This document shows, one piece after another, positions 45,081-54,314 of a DNA stretch of 64,000 nt. The stretch lies in assembly GCA_036389835.1 (NCBI GenBank), contig DASVWC010000052.1:1-64000 (forward strand), read 5' to 3'. Below the pieces are notes generated by a model, which was given only the letters and a program-made list of their open reading frames with translations, was not told where the DNA came from and searched no databases. The position numbers were made by a program, and so were the translations under genes. The stretch's first letter is position 1; the number at the start of each line of letters is the position of its first letter. Source of the stretch: AC-37 sp036389835 (GTDB taxonomy: Bacteria; Actinomycetota; Thermoleophilia; Solirubrobacterales; Thermoleophilaceae).

Positions 45081-45811
45081 TGGAAGCCGGCCTCGTCCAG
45101 CGCGGCTCGGCCGCGGCCCCCGGCCAGCCCGCGCACGAACCGGCGCGCCTCGGCTTCGTGGCCGCTCCCGCGCACGACGGCCGCGGCGTACGTGGCCTCG
45201 ACCTTCACCGGCAGCTCGATGGCGCGCAGCCCCGCCGGCGCGACGTCCGTCAGGTAGGTGAAGCCCGCGTCGACCGTGGCCGAGCGGACCCGGCCCACCA
45301 CGGCCGCGACGTCCGGCTCCTCACTCGCGACGTTCCGCTCGATCGCGGCACCCTGGCTCGCCGGCAGCGCGCGCATCGCACGGCGCGCATAGGCACCCAC
45401 CGGCACCGCCGGCGCGCCGGCGGCGATCCTCACGCCCGGCTCCGCGAGGTCCGCGAACTCCCTGACGCGCCCGCCGCCGGCCGGGACCGCCACCACCAGC
45501 CGGTTGCGCGCGAACCGCACGGGCTCCTCGACGAGCCCCTCGCGGTGCAGCGCCGCCGGGAGCTCCTCGTCCGCCGCGGCGAGCACGCCGGGACGCGCGC
45601 CGGCGCGGATCTGCGCGGCGAGCTGGTCGGAGCCGCCGAAGGAGAGGCGCACGGCGGCGCCGTCGTAGGCGCCGGCGTAGCCCGTGAAGGCCTGCTTCAG
45701 CGACGTCGCGGCCAGCACGGTGAGCCGCGGGTCGCCGCCGCCGCCGCAGCCGCCCGCCGCGAGCATGGCCACGGCGGCGACCAGGCCCGCGGTCGCGCGG
45801 CGGTCACCCAC
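45077..45811 (-). CDS. modA: Molybdate ABC transporter substrate-binding lipoprotein
   Basis: 244 residues. A lipoprotein signal peptide with lipobox LAAGGC (cysteine at residue 22) anchors it to the outside of the membrane. LTVLAATSLKQAFTGYAGAY, LSFGGSDQLAAQIRAGARPG, RLVVAVPAGGG and YARRAMRAL are ModA/Wtp-type substrate-binding-protein segments. The substrate could be molybdate or tungstate. GTG 45811 overlaps the regulator gene by eight bases, so it is the second gene of the operon. Confidence 0.88.
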   Translation of the reverse strand: MGDRRATAGLVAAVAMLAAGGCGGGGDPRLTVLAATSLKQAFTGYAGAYDGAAVRLSFGGSDQLAAQIRAGARPGVLAAADEELPAALHREGLVEEPVRFARNRLVVAVPAGGGRVREFADLAEPGVRIAAGAPAVPVGAYARRAMRALPASQGAAIERNVASEEPDVAAVVGRVRSATVDAGFTYLTDVAPAGLRAIELPVKVEATYAAAVVRGSGHEAEARRFVRGLAGGRGRAALDEAGFQ

Positions 45812-46193
45812 CCTCGATCATCACCGAGGTCGCCTTCACGGCGGCCGTCGCGCGCACCCCCTCGGCGAGGCCGAGCTCCTCGATCGCGTCGCGGGTGATC
45901 GCGGCGGTGATGCGGAAGCCGCCGGCCTCGATCTCGACGAGGCCCATCACGCCGTCGACCTCGACCGACCGCACCACGCCCGGGAACCGGTTGCGTGCCG
46001 AGAGCGGCTCGCCGGTGCGGTGCCGCGCCGGGCGGCTGCTCAGTCGTTCCACCTCGGCGGCCGGGACGAGCCGCCGGTTGCGCTCGTCGCGGACGGTCCG
46101 GATCCTGCCGGCGCGGTCCCATCTGCGAAGGGTGTCGACGGAGACGCCGAGGGCGCGGGCGGCGTCGCCGAGCGGTAGTCCCTGCTTAGGCAT
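45804..46193 (-). CDS. Helix-turn-helix/TOBE regulator of the molybdate operon
   Basis: 129 residues. A MerR/excisionase-like helix-turn-helix (GDAARALGVSVDTLRRWDRA) occupies the first 55 residues; residues about 62-129 are a single TOBE (molybdopterin/Mop) domain, SARNRFPGVVRSVEVDGVMG and EGVRATAAVKATSVMIEG, that binds molybdate in ModE. It is the first gene of the mod operon; a role as molybdate-sensing repressor is inferred from that and from a palindrome over its start codon. The HTH/TOBE pair seems typical of actinobacteria (family knowledge, not checked). Confidence 0.85.
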   Translation of the reverse strand: MPKQGLPLGDAARALGVSVDTLRRWDRAGRIRTVRDERNRRLVPAAEVERLSSRPARHRTGEPLSARNRFPGVVRSVEVDGVMGLVEIEAGGFRITAAITRDAIEELGLAEGVRATAAVKATSVMIEGG

Positions 46194-46203
46194 TGCCTAG
46201 GCA
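46187..46203. promoter_or_regulatory. Overlapping palindromes at the regulator start codon
   Basis: TAGGCATTGCCTA (46187-46199) and TGCCTAGGCA (46194-46203) overlap; together they give three copies of the TAGGCA hexamer in alternating orientation. The regulator ATG (46193-46191 on the minus strand) is inside the site, and TATTCT, a weak -10 box, lies just upstream at 46204-46209. Autoregulation of the mod operon is the likely use. Confidence 0.55.
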
Positions 46204-46250
46204 GAATAGAGAGGTGGGGGCGGCCGCGGCGGCGCCGGGCGTGCCGGCGG

Positions 46251-47465
<1,215 letters not shown>

Positions 47466-47485
47466 TCGCGCGATGCTACCGGGAG

Positions 47486-47833
47486 ATGAACGCGCTCCCG
47501 CTCGCGGACGACCCCTACTTCGGCATCGCGATGGTCGTGATGCTGATCGTGCTGATCGGGATCTTCCTCGCCCTCGGCAAGTGGTACCCCGGCTCGGGCG
47601 CCGAGCAGCTCGACTGGAAGCCCACGCGCTCCTACGAGGACGAGGTCCGCCTCGAGCTCGAGGACGTCGACCAGATGCTCGAGGCGCAGAACGAGCGCCG
47701 CCGCCGCTCCGGCCGCGCCGAGATCAGCGAGGACTCGATCCGCGCCGAGGTCGAGGCCGAGGAGCGCCAGCAGGCCGAGCGCGCCGCGGAGTTCCGCGAG
47801 CGCCACGGCGGCACCGAGCCGCGCAACGAGTAG
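47486..47833 (+). CDS. Small single-helix membrane protein with acidic tail
   Basis: 115 residues: a transmembrane segment near residues 14-31 (GIAMVVMLIVLIGIFLALGK), then a hydrophilic, strongly charged helical tail (EEVRxE, ISEDSIRAEVEAEERQQAER) that may form a coiled coil. No motif is recognised. The ATG is 20 bases from the divergent thiolase gene. Function unknown. Confidence 0.6.
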   Translation: MNALPLADDPYFGIAMVVMLIVLIGIFLALGKWYPGSGAEQLDWKPTRSYEDEVRLELEDVDQMLEAQNERRRRSGRAEISEDSIRAEVEAEERQQAERAAEFRERHGGTEPRNE

Positions 47834-47848
47834 CCGCCCGCGGGGCCG

Positions 47849-48766
47849 CTAGGCCGCTTCGGTGAGCCGCAGGCCGGTCTGCCCGCCGGCCAGCCAGCGG
47901 TGCATCATCCGGTTGAAGCGCGAGGGCAGCTCGATGTGTGGGTAGTGCCCGCAGTCCTCGAACACGTGCACGTGCGCGCTGGGGTGCAGGCGGCCGAACT
48001 CGTAGGCGTGCTTGGAGGGCACGAGGCCGTCGTGCTCGCCCCAGACCATGAACAGCGGCACGCGGATCGCGGCCGAGTCCTCGAGCAGCGTGCCGGTGTA
48101 GGACTCGATGCAGCAGCGGCCGGCGGCCAGCAGCTTGTCGAGCCCCTTGCGGGTGCCGTGCATGCTCACGAGGTGGTCGATCGTCTCGCGCATCTGCCGC
48201 GAGTCGTGGAACAGCCGCCAGTCGAGGAAGCGCGTCATGCCCTGCTTCACGAGCAGCGGAGTGACCGGCGTGGGGACCGACAGCGCGGTCTTCCACGCGT
48301 ACTCGTAGCCGGCGATCAGGTGCCACCACCACGGCGGGCCCTTGCCGAGCCCCGCGGGCGCCACCAGCCCGAGCCGCTCGACGAGCTGCGGCTCCTGGAG
48401 CGTCAGGTGCAGCGAGATCGCGCCGCCGAGCGAGTGTCCGATCACCGTCGCGCGCTCGAGCCCCAGGTGCTCGAACAGCGCCGGGAAGTACTCCTTGTAG
48501 AAGTCGATCAGGAGCGGCGCGCGCGGGTCGCCGCTGCGGCCGAAGGGCGGGACGTCGATCGCGATCACGCGGTGGCCGGAGTCGAGCAGGCCCGGCACCA
48601 CCCGGCGCCAGCCGTCGGCCGTGTCGCCGTAGCCGTGGATCAGGACGACCGGGGGGCCGTCACCCGCCTCGACCGCGTACGTGTCTACGCCGCCGATCTC
48701 GATGAGCCGGTGAGGCAGCTCCCGTCCGGTGGAGTCGTGGAGCCCCGGATGTCTTGGTCCCCGCAC
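47849..48766 (-). CDS. Alpha/beta hydrolase
   Basis: 305 residues from GTG 48766. It shows the oxyanion strand VVLIHGYGDTADGWRRVVPG, the nucleophile elbow VIGHSLGGAISLHL with Ser near residue 115, the acid in WGEHDGLVPSKHAYEF and the base in DCGHYPHIELPSRF. The cap domain includes WWWHLIAGYEYAWKTALSV, which resembles meta-cleavage-type hydrolases. No signal peptide; substrate unknown. It diverges from the small gene at 48812. Confidence 0.85.
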   Translation of the reverse strand: MRGPRHPGLHDSTGRELPHRLIEIGGVDTYAVEAGDGPPVVLIHGYGDTADGWRRVVPGLLDSGHRVIAIDVPPFGRSGDPRAPLLIDFYKEYFPALFEHLGLERATVIGHSLGGAISLHLTLQEPQLVERLGLVAPAGLGKGPPWWWHLIAGYEYAWKTALSVPTPVTPLLVKQGMTRFLDWRLFHDSRQMRETIDHLVSMHGTRKGLDKLLAAGRCCIESYTGTLLEDSAAIRVPLFMVWGEHDGLVPSKHAYEFGRLHPSAHVHVFEDCGHYPHIELPSRFNRMMHRWLAGGQTGLRLTEAA

Positions 48767-48811
48767 TTTGCGGCAATCCCCTCACGACCTTTGTACCACG
48801 AGGCGGGGACA

Positions 48812-49153
48812 ATGGCGCCTATCGCGCGAGTTCTCGTCATAGGTGGCGCGCCCGAGCTGGAGGACGCCCTGGCCGCCCGCGGCCACTCCGTGCGCATGCT
48901 CCCGGAGCCGGCGGACCTGGGCTCGATCCTCCCCGAGCTTCGCGGGGTGAGCGCGCTCGCCTGGCTGGGCGGGCCCGAGCTGCTCGAGTCGCTGGCGGCC
49001 AAGCTCGTCGACACGCACGTCCGCGGCTTCGCCTGCGGGCCCGAGGGCGACGCGATCGCCGCCCGCTTCGGCGCGACCTACGGCATGCCGACGGCGGTGA
49101 TCCGCGACGGAGACGACGCGGTCAGCGCGATCGAGTCGCTGCTCACCGCCTAG
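48812..49153 (+). CDS. Small Rossmann-like protein, hypothetical
   Basis: 113 residues with a clear beta-alpha-beta start (ARVLVIGGAPELEDALAARG) and further short strands. A partial nucleotide-binding fold is likely, but no cofactor motif is complete. The ATG has a GGCGGGG ribosome-binding site. It overlaps the end of the convergent glutamine-amidotransferase gene by four bases. Function unknown; the G-G-A-P-E-L-E sequence is similar to small NAD-like domains. Confidence 0.6.
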   Translation: MAPIARVLVIGGAPELEDALAARGHSVRMLPEPADLGSILPELRGVSALAWLGGPELLESLAAKLVDTHVRGFACGPEGDAIAARFGATYGMPTAVIRDGDDAVSAIESLLTA

Positions 49154-49902
49154 CCCCTGCGGGCGCGGCGCGCCGCCTCGACGAAGTCGGCGAACAGCGC
49201 CCGCTGCTCCGGCGAGTCCTGCATCGCCTCGCAGTGCCACTGCACGGCGAGCACGCCCTCGCGCTCGAGCGCCTCGACCACCCCGTCCGCGGTCCACGCG
49301 ACCGGCCGCAGCCCGTCGCCGATCGCGCGCGGCGCCTGGTGGTGGAACGCGTTCACGACCGCCTCCGTGCCCCCGATCACCGCCGCGATGCGGCTGTCCG
49401 GCTCGATGCGCACGGCGTGCATCGCCGGCGGGTCCGACAGGCTGCCGCGCCGGTGCATCACCTCCGTGCCCACCTCCGCCGGCAGGTCCTGGATCAGCGT
49501 CCCCCCGTGGGCCACGTTGACGATCTGCATCCCCCGGCAGATCCCGAGCACCGGGATCCGGATCCGCTCGGCCTCGCGCAGGCACGCGATCTCGAAGCGG
49601 TCGATCTCCGGGAAGAGCGGGCCGAGCTTCTCGTGCGGCACGTCGCCGTAGGTCGCCGGGTCGATGTCGGGTCCGCCCGGGATCAGCAGCCCGTCGAGGC
49701 GCCCGATCAGGTCCGGCACCGCATCGAGCGGCTGCGGGGACATCACCACCGGGAGCCCGCCGGCGGCGGTCACGGCGCGCATGTAGTGGAAGTTCAGGAC
49801 CATCTCCTCGCGCCCGGCGACGGCGTGGGGGAGCTGCTCGTCGCGGACCGGGTTGCGGACCTCGGAGGTGGTCATCCCTATGAGGGGGCGTGAGGTTGAC
49901 AC
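49150..49902 (-). CDS. Gamma-glutamyl-gamma-aminobutyrate hydrolase family protein (class I glutamine amidotransferase)
   Basis: 250 residues. LLIPGGPDIDPATYGDVPHE near residue 75 and the nucleophile elbow VLGICRGMQIVNVAHGG (Cys near residue 117) identify the PuuD-type peptidase C26 family; NAFHHQAPRAIG holds a conserved histidine and WHCEAM the triad histidine and glutamate. It may hydrolyse gamma-glutamyl conjugates of polyamines. GTG 49902 keeps the conserved first strand RPLIGMTTSEV; a later ATG at 49875 would delete it. Confidence 0.88.
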   Translation of the reverse strand: MSTSRPLIGMTTSEVRNPVRDEQLPHAVAGREEMVLNFHYMRAVTAAGGLPVVMSPQPLDAVPDLIGRLDGLLIPGGPDIDPATYGDVPHEKLGPLFPEIDRFEIACLREAERIRIPVLGICRGMQIVNVAHGGTLIQDLPAEVGTEVMHRRGSLSDPPAMHAVRIEPDSRIAAVIGGTEAVVNAFHHQAPRAIGDGLRPVAWTADGVVEALEREGVLAVQWHCEAMQDSPEQRALFADFVEAARRARRG

Positions 49903-49956
49903 GGGCTGACATCATCGTTGATCGGAATTCAAGGCTTTGAAACGAGGGAGATCGCC

Positions 49957-50805
49957 GTGGCCGGCTACGCAAAGGACGTGCTCGTGGAGACCGACTGGGT
50001 CCAGGAGCACCTGGACGACGCGAACATCCGGATCGTCGAGGTCGACGAGAACCCCGCCCTCTACGCGGAGGCCCACGTCCCCGGCGCGATCGGGTTCGAC
50101 TGGAAGGCCGACCTGCAGGACCAGGTCAAGCGCGACTTCCTCGGGCCGGAGGAGTTCGGCGAGCTGATGGGCTCGCGGGGCATCTCGAACGACCACACGA
50201 TCGTGCTCTACGGCGACCGCAACAACTGGTTCGCCGCCTACACCTACTGGTACTTCCGCTACTACGGCCACGAGAGCGTGAAGCTGATGAACGGCCCGCG
50301 CGAGAAGTGGATCTCCGAGGGCCGTCCGACCAGCACGGACGCGCCGCAGTTCGAGGCGGCGACGTTCAACGCCCAGCCCGGCGACGAGGCAATCCGCGCC
50401 AAGCGCGACGAGGTGCTCGCGGCGCTCGGCACCAACACCCGGCTCGTGGACGTGCGCTCGCCCGCGGAGTTCTCCGGCGAGCTGATCGCGATGGCCGGCT
50501 ACGAGCAGGAGGGCGCGCAGCGGGGCGGGCACATCCCCGGCGCCGCGTCGATCCCGTGGGCGCAGGCGGTCAAGGAGGACGGCACCTTCAAGGACGCCGA
50601 CGAGCTGCGCGAGCTCTACGGCGGCAAGGGCGTGACCGACGGCAACGACATCATCGCCTACTGCCGGATCGGCGAGCGCTCGGCGCACACGTGGTTCGTG
50701 CTGCACGAGCTGCTCGGTCAGGAGAACGTGAAGAACTACGACGGCTCGTGGACCGAGTGGGGCAACATGGTCAACGTGCCGGTCGAGAAGGGCTCCGGCT
50801 CCTAG
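49957..50805 (+). CDS. Thiosulfate sulfurtransferase (double rhodanese)
   Basis: 282 residues, two rhodanese domains. The second carries the active-site loop AYCRIGERSAHTW with Cys236, and the domain boundaries VDVRSPAEFSGE and HIPGAASIPWAQAV are typical. The first domain (VEVDENPALYAEAHVPGAI) is the inactive structural copy. GTG 49957 has a GAGGGAG ribosome-binding site at good spacing; an earlier in-frame TTG at 49918 would give an odd 13-residue extension and is not used. The stop overlaps the start of the lipoprotein gene. Confidence 0.93.
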   Translation: MAGYAKDVLVETDWVQEHLDDANIRIVEVDENPALYAEAHVPGAIGFDWKADLQDQVKRDFLGPEEFGELMGSRGISNDHTIVLYGDRNNWFAAYTYWYFRYYGHESVKLMNGPREKWISEGRPTSTDAPQFEAATFNAQPGDEAIRAKRDEVLAALGTNTRLVDVRSPAEFSGELIAMAGYEQEGAQRGGHIPGAASIPWAQAVKEDGTFKDADELRELYGGKGVTDGNDIIAYCRIGERSAHTWFVLHELLGQENVKNYDGSWTEWGNMVNVPVEKGSGS

Positions 50806-51569
50806 TGCGGATCGCCCCGCTCGCGGCGGCGCTCGCCTGCGCCGCCCTCGCCGCCGCGGGCTGCGGCGGGGACGACGACGAGGGTCCCGAGACGCCGAAG
50901 CCGGCGGAGTCGATCAAGCAGTTCGAGGCGCGGCTCAAGACCGCAGTCGCGGCGATCCAGCAGGACCAGTGCGGGGCCGTCGAACAGTTCAACTCGAAGG
51001 CCGGCTTCCAGATCCCGTGCGAGGCGAAGGCCAAGAAGCTGTTCGCGGGCTTCCAGGTGCTCGGCTCGAAGACCTACGGCACCGGCGGGGTGGTCGAGTT
51101 CAAGGACGCCGAGGTCAAGCAGGGCGTGGGCGCCTACACCGTCGCCATCGGCGAGGACGGCAAGTACCAGATCACCGGCCCGATCTCCCCGATCCTCCAG
51201 GCCACGTCGCTCGACAGGGAGCCGAAGGACGAGGACAAGATGGACGAGGCGGCCCAGCAGATGGTCGACGCGATCCGCGCGAACGACTGCAACCGCTTCT
51301 ACGAGTGGGTGATCACTCCGGAGGGGATGGCCAAGGACCAGGCCTGCAAGCAGGAGCTGAACGAGGCCTACGCCCCGCTCCACCAGGAGCTGACCAGGGC
51401 GAAGGACGCCAAGCCGGAGCGCCTCGACGGCAACGACCAGTTCATGTTCTACGCGCTCCAGACCGGCGACCAGTACCGCACGCTGATCGTGGGCCGCACC
51501 GCGCCCGGCGCCCCCAAGCCGTTCCTGGGCTTCGTGACTTTCCGCGGGCCGGCGGAGCAGAAGAGCTAG
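50805..51569 (+). CDS. Lipoprotein, hypothetical
   Basis: 254 residues from GTG 50805, which overlaps the sulfurtransferase stop. The signal peptide ends in the lipobox LAAAGC (residues about 14-19), followed by an acidic GGDDDEGPE stretch, so it is anchored to the outer face of the membrane. Four cysteines (QDQCG, IPCEA, ANDCN, DQACK) occur in the mature protein as two similarly spaced pairs, suggesting two homologous NTF2-like or related repeats with disulfides. No catalytic motif is recognised. Confidence 0.8.
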   Translation: MRIAPLAAALACAALAAAGCGGDDDEGPETPKPAESIKQFEARLKTAVAAIQQDQCGAVEQFNSKAGFQIPCEAKAKKLFAGFQVLGSKTYGTGGVVEFKDAEVKQGVGAYTVAIGEDGKYQITGPISPILQATSLDREPKDEDKMDEAAQQMVDAIRANDCNRFYEWVITPEGMAKDQACKQELNEAYAPLHQELTRAKDAKPERLDGNDQFMFYALQTGDQYRTLIVGRTAPGAPKPFLGFVTFRGPAEQKS

Positions 51570-52138
51570 AGCAGCGGCCGCAGGCGGTCGAGCAGATGCT
51601 CGACCATCCGGGCGGTGGCCCCCCAGATCAGCCGGCCCTCGACCGTGTAGGTCGGCGTCTTGATCGGCACGCCCTTGCGCAGCAGCCGCTGCATCTCGAA
51701 GCCCTCGACCAGCGACCGCAGCGAGAGCTCGAGCACCTCGTCGACCTCGAGCGGCTGCGGGGTCCAGCGGTGGCCCGCCTCGATCACGCCCACGAACGGG
51801 AACACGCGGTAGCCGGTCACGAACGTGCCGACCGGCGGCAGCGCCCCCGCGAGCTCGACCGCGTCGCGCGGCAGCCCGATCTCCTCCTCGCTCTCGCGCA
51901 GCGCCGTGATCCGCAGGTCCTCGTCGGGGAAGTCCTGGCGGCCGCCGGGGAACGAGATCTCGCCGGCGTGACGGCGCAGGTCGTCGCGGCGCTTGGTGAA
52001 CACGGCGTGCAGCCCGTCGGCGGTCTCGTAGAGCGGCACGAGCACGGCGGCGTCGGTGGACCCCGGCGCGTCCATCGCGGCGGCCTCCTCGGGGGTGAGG
52101 AGCAGCTCGGCGAGCCGTCTGACGACCGGTGCGGTCAG
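51566..52138 (-). CDS. NUDIX hydrolase, CoA pyrophosphatase type
   Basis: About 190 residues. Upstream of the Nudix box, AAVLVPLYETADGLHAVFTK, and the box itself GGRQDFPDEDLRITALRESEEEIGL are the CoA pyrophosphatase (NUDT7/YeaB) signatures; GTFVTGYRVFPFVG follows. The start is unclear: no ATG, GTG or TTG precedes the fold at a sensible place. CTG 52138 would overlap the OsmC stop as CTGA, ATG 52075 would cut the N-terminus, GTG 52198 would overlap OsmC by over 60 bases. CTG was chosen by spacing only. Confidence 0.85.
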   Translation of the reverse strand: MTAPVVRRLAELLLTPEEAAAMDAPGSTDAAVLVPLYETADGLHAVFTKRRDDLRRHAGEISFPGGRQDFPDEDLRITALRESEEEIGLPRDAVELAGALPPVGTFVTGYRVFPFVGVIEAGHRWTPQPLEVDEVLELSLRSLVEGFEMQRLLRKGVPIKTPTYTVEGRLIWGATARMVEHLLDRLRPLL

Positions 52139-52530
52139 ACCAGCTCGACGGACTCGTCGAACATGACCTCGCCCTCGAGCGTCCGGTGGACCGGGCACTT
52201 GGCCGCGATCTGCATGAGCCGCTCGCGCTGCTCCTCGGGCAGCTCCTTGGGGAGGAGCACCTTCATCGCGAACTTGGTCGGCGAGCCGCGCTGGGCGGGC
52301 TCGTAGTCCACGTCGACCGCCACCTCGCCGATCTCCCAGCCCTTGCGCTTGGCGTACATCTCGATCGTGATCGCGGTGCACGAGGCGAGGCTCCCCGCGA
52401 GCAGGTCCTGCGGGCTGGGTCCCTCGTCGTTGCCGCCGTCCTCCTCCGGCTCGTCGGCCGTGATCCAGTGGTGGCCCATCTCGACCCGGTGCTTGAACGC
52501 CCCGTTCTGGCGCTTGGCGATCGCTCTCAT
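52135..52530 (-). CDS. OsmC family protein
   Basis: 131 residues with the two peroxidatic cysteines in LAGSLASCTAITIEMYAKRK and IAAKCPVHRTLEG, and GPSPQDLLAGSL, characteristic of OsmC/Ohr-like peroxiredoxin relatives. It probably reduces organic hydroperoxides, cytosolic. The acidic EPEEDGGNDEG loop is before the first cysteine. ATG 52530 overlaps the stop of the adenosyltransferase gene (ATGA); its own stop overlaps the NUDIX start. Confidence 0.92.
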   Translation of the reverse strand: MRAIAKRQNGAFKHRVEMGHHWITADEPEEDGGNDEGPSPQDLLAGSLASCTAITIEMYAKRKGWEIGEVAVDVDYEPAQRGSPTKFAMKVLLPKELPEEQRERLMQIAAKCPVHRTLEGEVMFDESVELV

Positions 52531-53084
52531 CCTCGTCCTCCGAACAGCTCGGGATCCGGCTCGTCGGTGAACCGAGCCATTGCGTAGAGGGCATCTGAGG
52601 CGCGGTTGAGGAACCGCAGGATCGTGTCGTCGGCGAGGTCGCCGGCGGCCTGGATGTCCACGACCCGGCGCTCCGCCCGCCGTACCGCGGCGCGCGCGAC
52701 GTCGAGCCGCGCCGAGAGCTCGGTCCCCCCGGGCAGCACGAACTTGGGCGGTAGGTCCACCCGGTCCATGTAGCGGTCGATGTCGGACTCGAGCCGGTCG
52801 ACCATCGCCTGCGTGACCTGCGAGACGCCCGGCTCGAGCCGGTGGGCCGCCTCGCCGGCCGTCGCGAGCTCGGCACCGGCGACGAACAGCTCGGTCTGGA
52901 TGCGGACGATGTCGGCGCCGACCTCGGCCTCCTCGCGGGCGGCCGCGCGCGCCAGCCCGAGCAGCGAGGCGGCCTCGTCGACCGCCCCGTAGGCCTCCGG
53001 GCGCAGGTGCGACTTGGGCACGCGGCCGCCGTACCACAGGCCGGTGGTCCCGTCGTCGCCCTTCTTGGTGTAGATGCCCACCAC
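52527..53084 (-). CDS. ATP:cob(I)alamin adenosyltransferase (PduO type)
   Basis: 185 residues from GTG 53084. The N-terminal GIYTKKGDDGTTGLWYGGRV is the ATP-binding P-loop of PduO/MMAB-type enzymes; RRAERRVVDIQ and LNRASDALYAMAR are the C-terminal conserved helices. It makes adenosylcobalamin for B12-dependent mutases; none is nearby. It begins the run adenosyltransferase-OsmC-NUDIX. Confidence 0.93.
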   Translation of the reverse strand: MVGIYTKKGDDGTTGLWYGGRVPKSHLRPEAYGAVDEAASLLGLARAAAREEAEVGADIVRIQTELFVAGAELATAGEAAHRLEPGVSQVTQAMVDRLESDIDRYMDRVDLPPKFVLPGGTELSARLDVARAAVRRAERRVVDIQAAGDLADDTILRFLNRASDALYAMARFTDEPDPELFGGRG

Positions 53085-53176
53085 TTGCAGGCGATACTAG
53101 GCGTTCGCACGCGGACGGGCGGTGGACGCAGCCGGATTGCTTTGCTTCCCTCGGAGGCGTGCAGGGACCCCTTCGC

Positions 53177-54283
53177 ATGCTCAATCTCGCGCTCGCCGCG
53201 ACGGTGCTGGGGCTGGCCGCCCCCGGGGGTGCGCAGGCCGCCTCGAACATGGAGATCGCGCTCCAGGACGACGCCGTCTTCGTCACGAACGAGTACTACG
53301 GCCGCGACCGCGGGCTGACCAAGGCCCAGCAGATGGGCGTGACCCACGTGCGCGTGAACGTCCTCTGGGCGGCGGTGGTCGGCAGCTCCGGGAACCGCCG
53401 CTCGCGCCCGAGCCCAGTCCGCTACGACTTCACCGCGTACGACCAGATCGTCGGCGCCGCCCGGGCACGCGGGCTCCAGGTGCAGATGGCGCTCACCGGT
53501 CCGGCTCCCGCCTGGGCCACCGGCAACAAGAGGCGCGGCCCGTACAAGCCGAAGTACCGCTACTTCGAGGACTTCGTGGAGGCGACCGCCGCCCACTTCC
53601 GGGGGCTCGTGACGCGCTACTCGATCTGGAACGAGCCCAACCACGTGGGCTGGCTCGCGCCGCTGCGGAGCGCGCCGGGCCTCTACAGCCAGCTCTACAA
53701 GGCCGGCTACGGCGCGATCAAGCGGATCGACCCGAACGCCCAGGTCCTGTTCGGCGAGACCGCGCCGTACGCGAGCCGCCGCGGCTCGGCCACGCCTCCG
53801 CTGCAGTTCCTGCGCGGCGTGCTGCGGGCCAACCGCAGCTACAGGGGCAGCTCGAAGTACGCGCTGCTCACCGACGGCTTCGCCCACCACCCGTACGACT
53901 TCGGGCACAAGCCGAGCTACCGCTACCCCGGCTCCGACAACGTCACGCTCGCCACGCTGAGCCGGCTCACGAGCGCGATCGACAAGCTGCGCAGGTACCG
54001 GCTGCTGCGGCGGCCGGACGGCGGCCGGCTCGAGCTCTACCTGACCGAGTACGGGTTCATGCAGTCGGGGCGCTACGCGATCTCGGACGCGCGGCGCGCC
54101 TCGTACCTGAAGCAGGCCTACGACATGGCTCGGCGCAACTCGCGCGTGCGGCAGATGCTCCAGTTCCTGCTCGTGCAGCCGGGCAAGCAGTACCGCTTCT
54201 TCGACACCGCGATCCTCGGCCGCAAGGGCAAGGAGACGCGGGCGTTCAGGACGCTCAAGTCCTGGACCGCGCGCTACCGCTGA
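53177..54283 (+). CDS. Secreted GH-A clan-like glycosidase
   Basis: 368 residues from ATG 53177 (an upstream GTG at 53159 would add six residues but is too near its ribosome-binding site; AGGGA at 53163-53167 fits the ATG). Signal peptide to about residue 22. The mature part is a TIM-barrel-like domain: GVTHVRVNVLWAAVV, LQVQMALTGPAPAWATGNKR, probable acid/base Glu153 in SIWNEPNHVGWLAPL and probable nucleophile Glu291 in LYLTEYGFMQSG. Only 31 bases separate it from the paralogue at 54315, with which it shares most of the sequence. GH39/GH5-like retaining glycosidases have this pattern; the true substrate is unknown. Confidence 0.8.
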   Translation: MLNLALAATVLGLAAPGGAQAASNMEIALQDDAVFVTNEYYGRDRGLTKAQQMGVTHVRVNVLWAAVVGSSGNRRSRPSPVRYDFTAYDQIVGAARARGLQVQMALTGPAPAWATGNKRRGPYKPKYRYFEDFVEATAAHFRGLVTRYSIWNEPNHVGWLAPLRSAPGLYSQLYKAGYGAIKRIDPNAQVLFGETAPYASRRGSATPPLQFLRGVLRANRSYRGSSKYALLTDGFAHHPYDFGHKPSYRYPGSDNVTLATLSRLTSAIDKLRRYRLLRRPDGGRLELYLTEYGFMQSGRYAISDARRASYLKQAYDMARRNSRVRQMLQFLLVQPGKQYRFFDTAILGRKGKETRAFRTLKSWTARYR

Positions 54284-54314
54284 CAAACCGCCCGATCGCG
54301 CTTACATTGGAGTC

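Noticed and set aside
49896..49924. TTGACA hexamer as a promoter for the rhodanese gene
   Set aside because: A perfect -35 match at 49896-49901 has no -10 partner at 16-18 bases and overlaps the divergent start codon.
51750..54286. Long minus-strand frame opposite the first secreted barrel
   Set aside because: It joins the real NUDIX gene downstream with an antisense shadow upstream; only the NUDIX part has family motifs.
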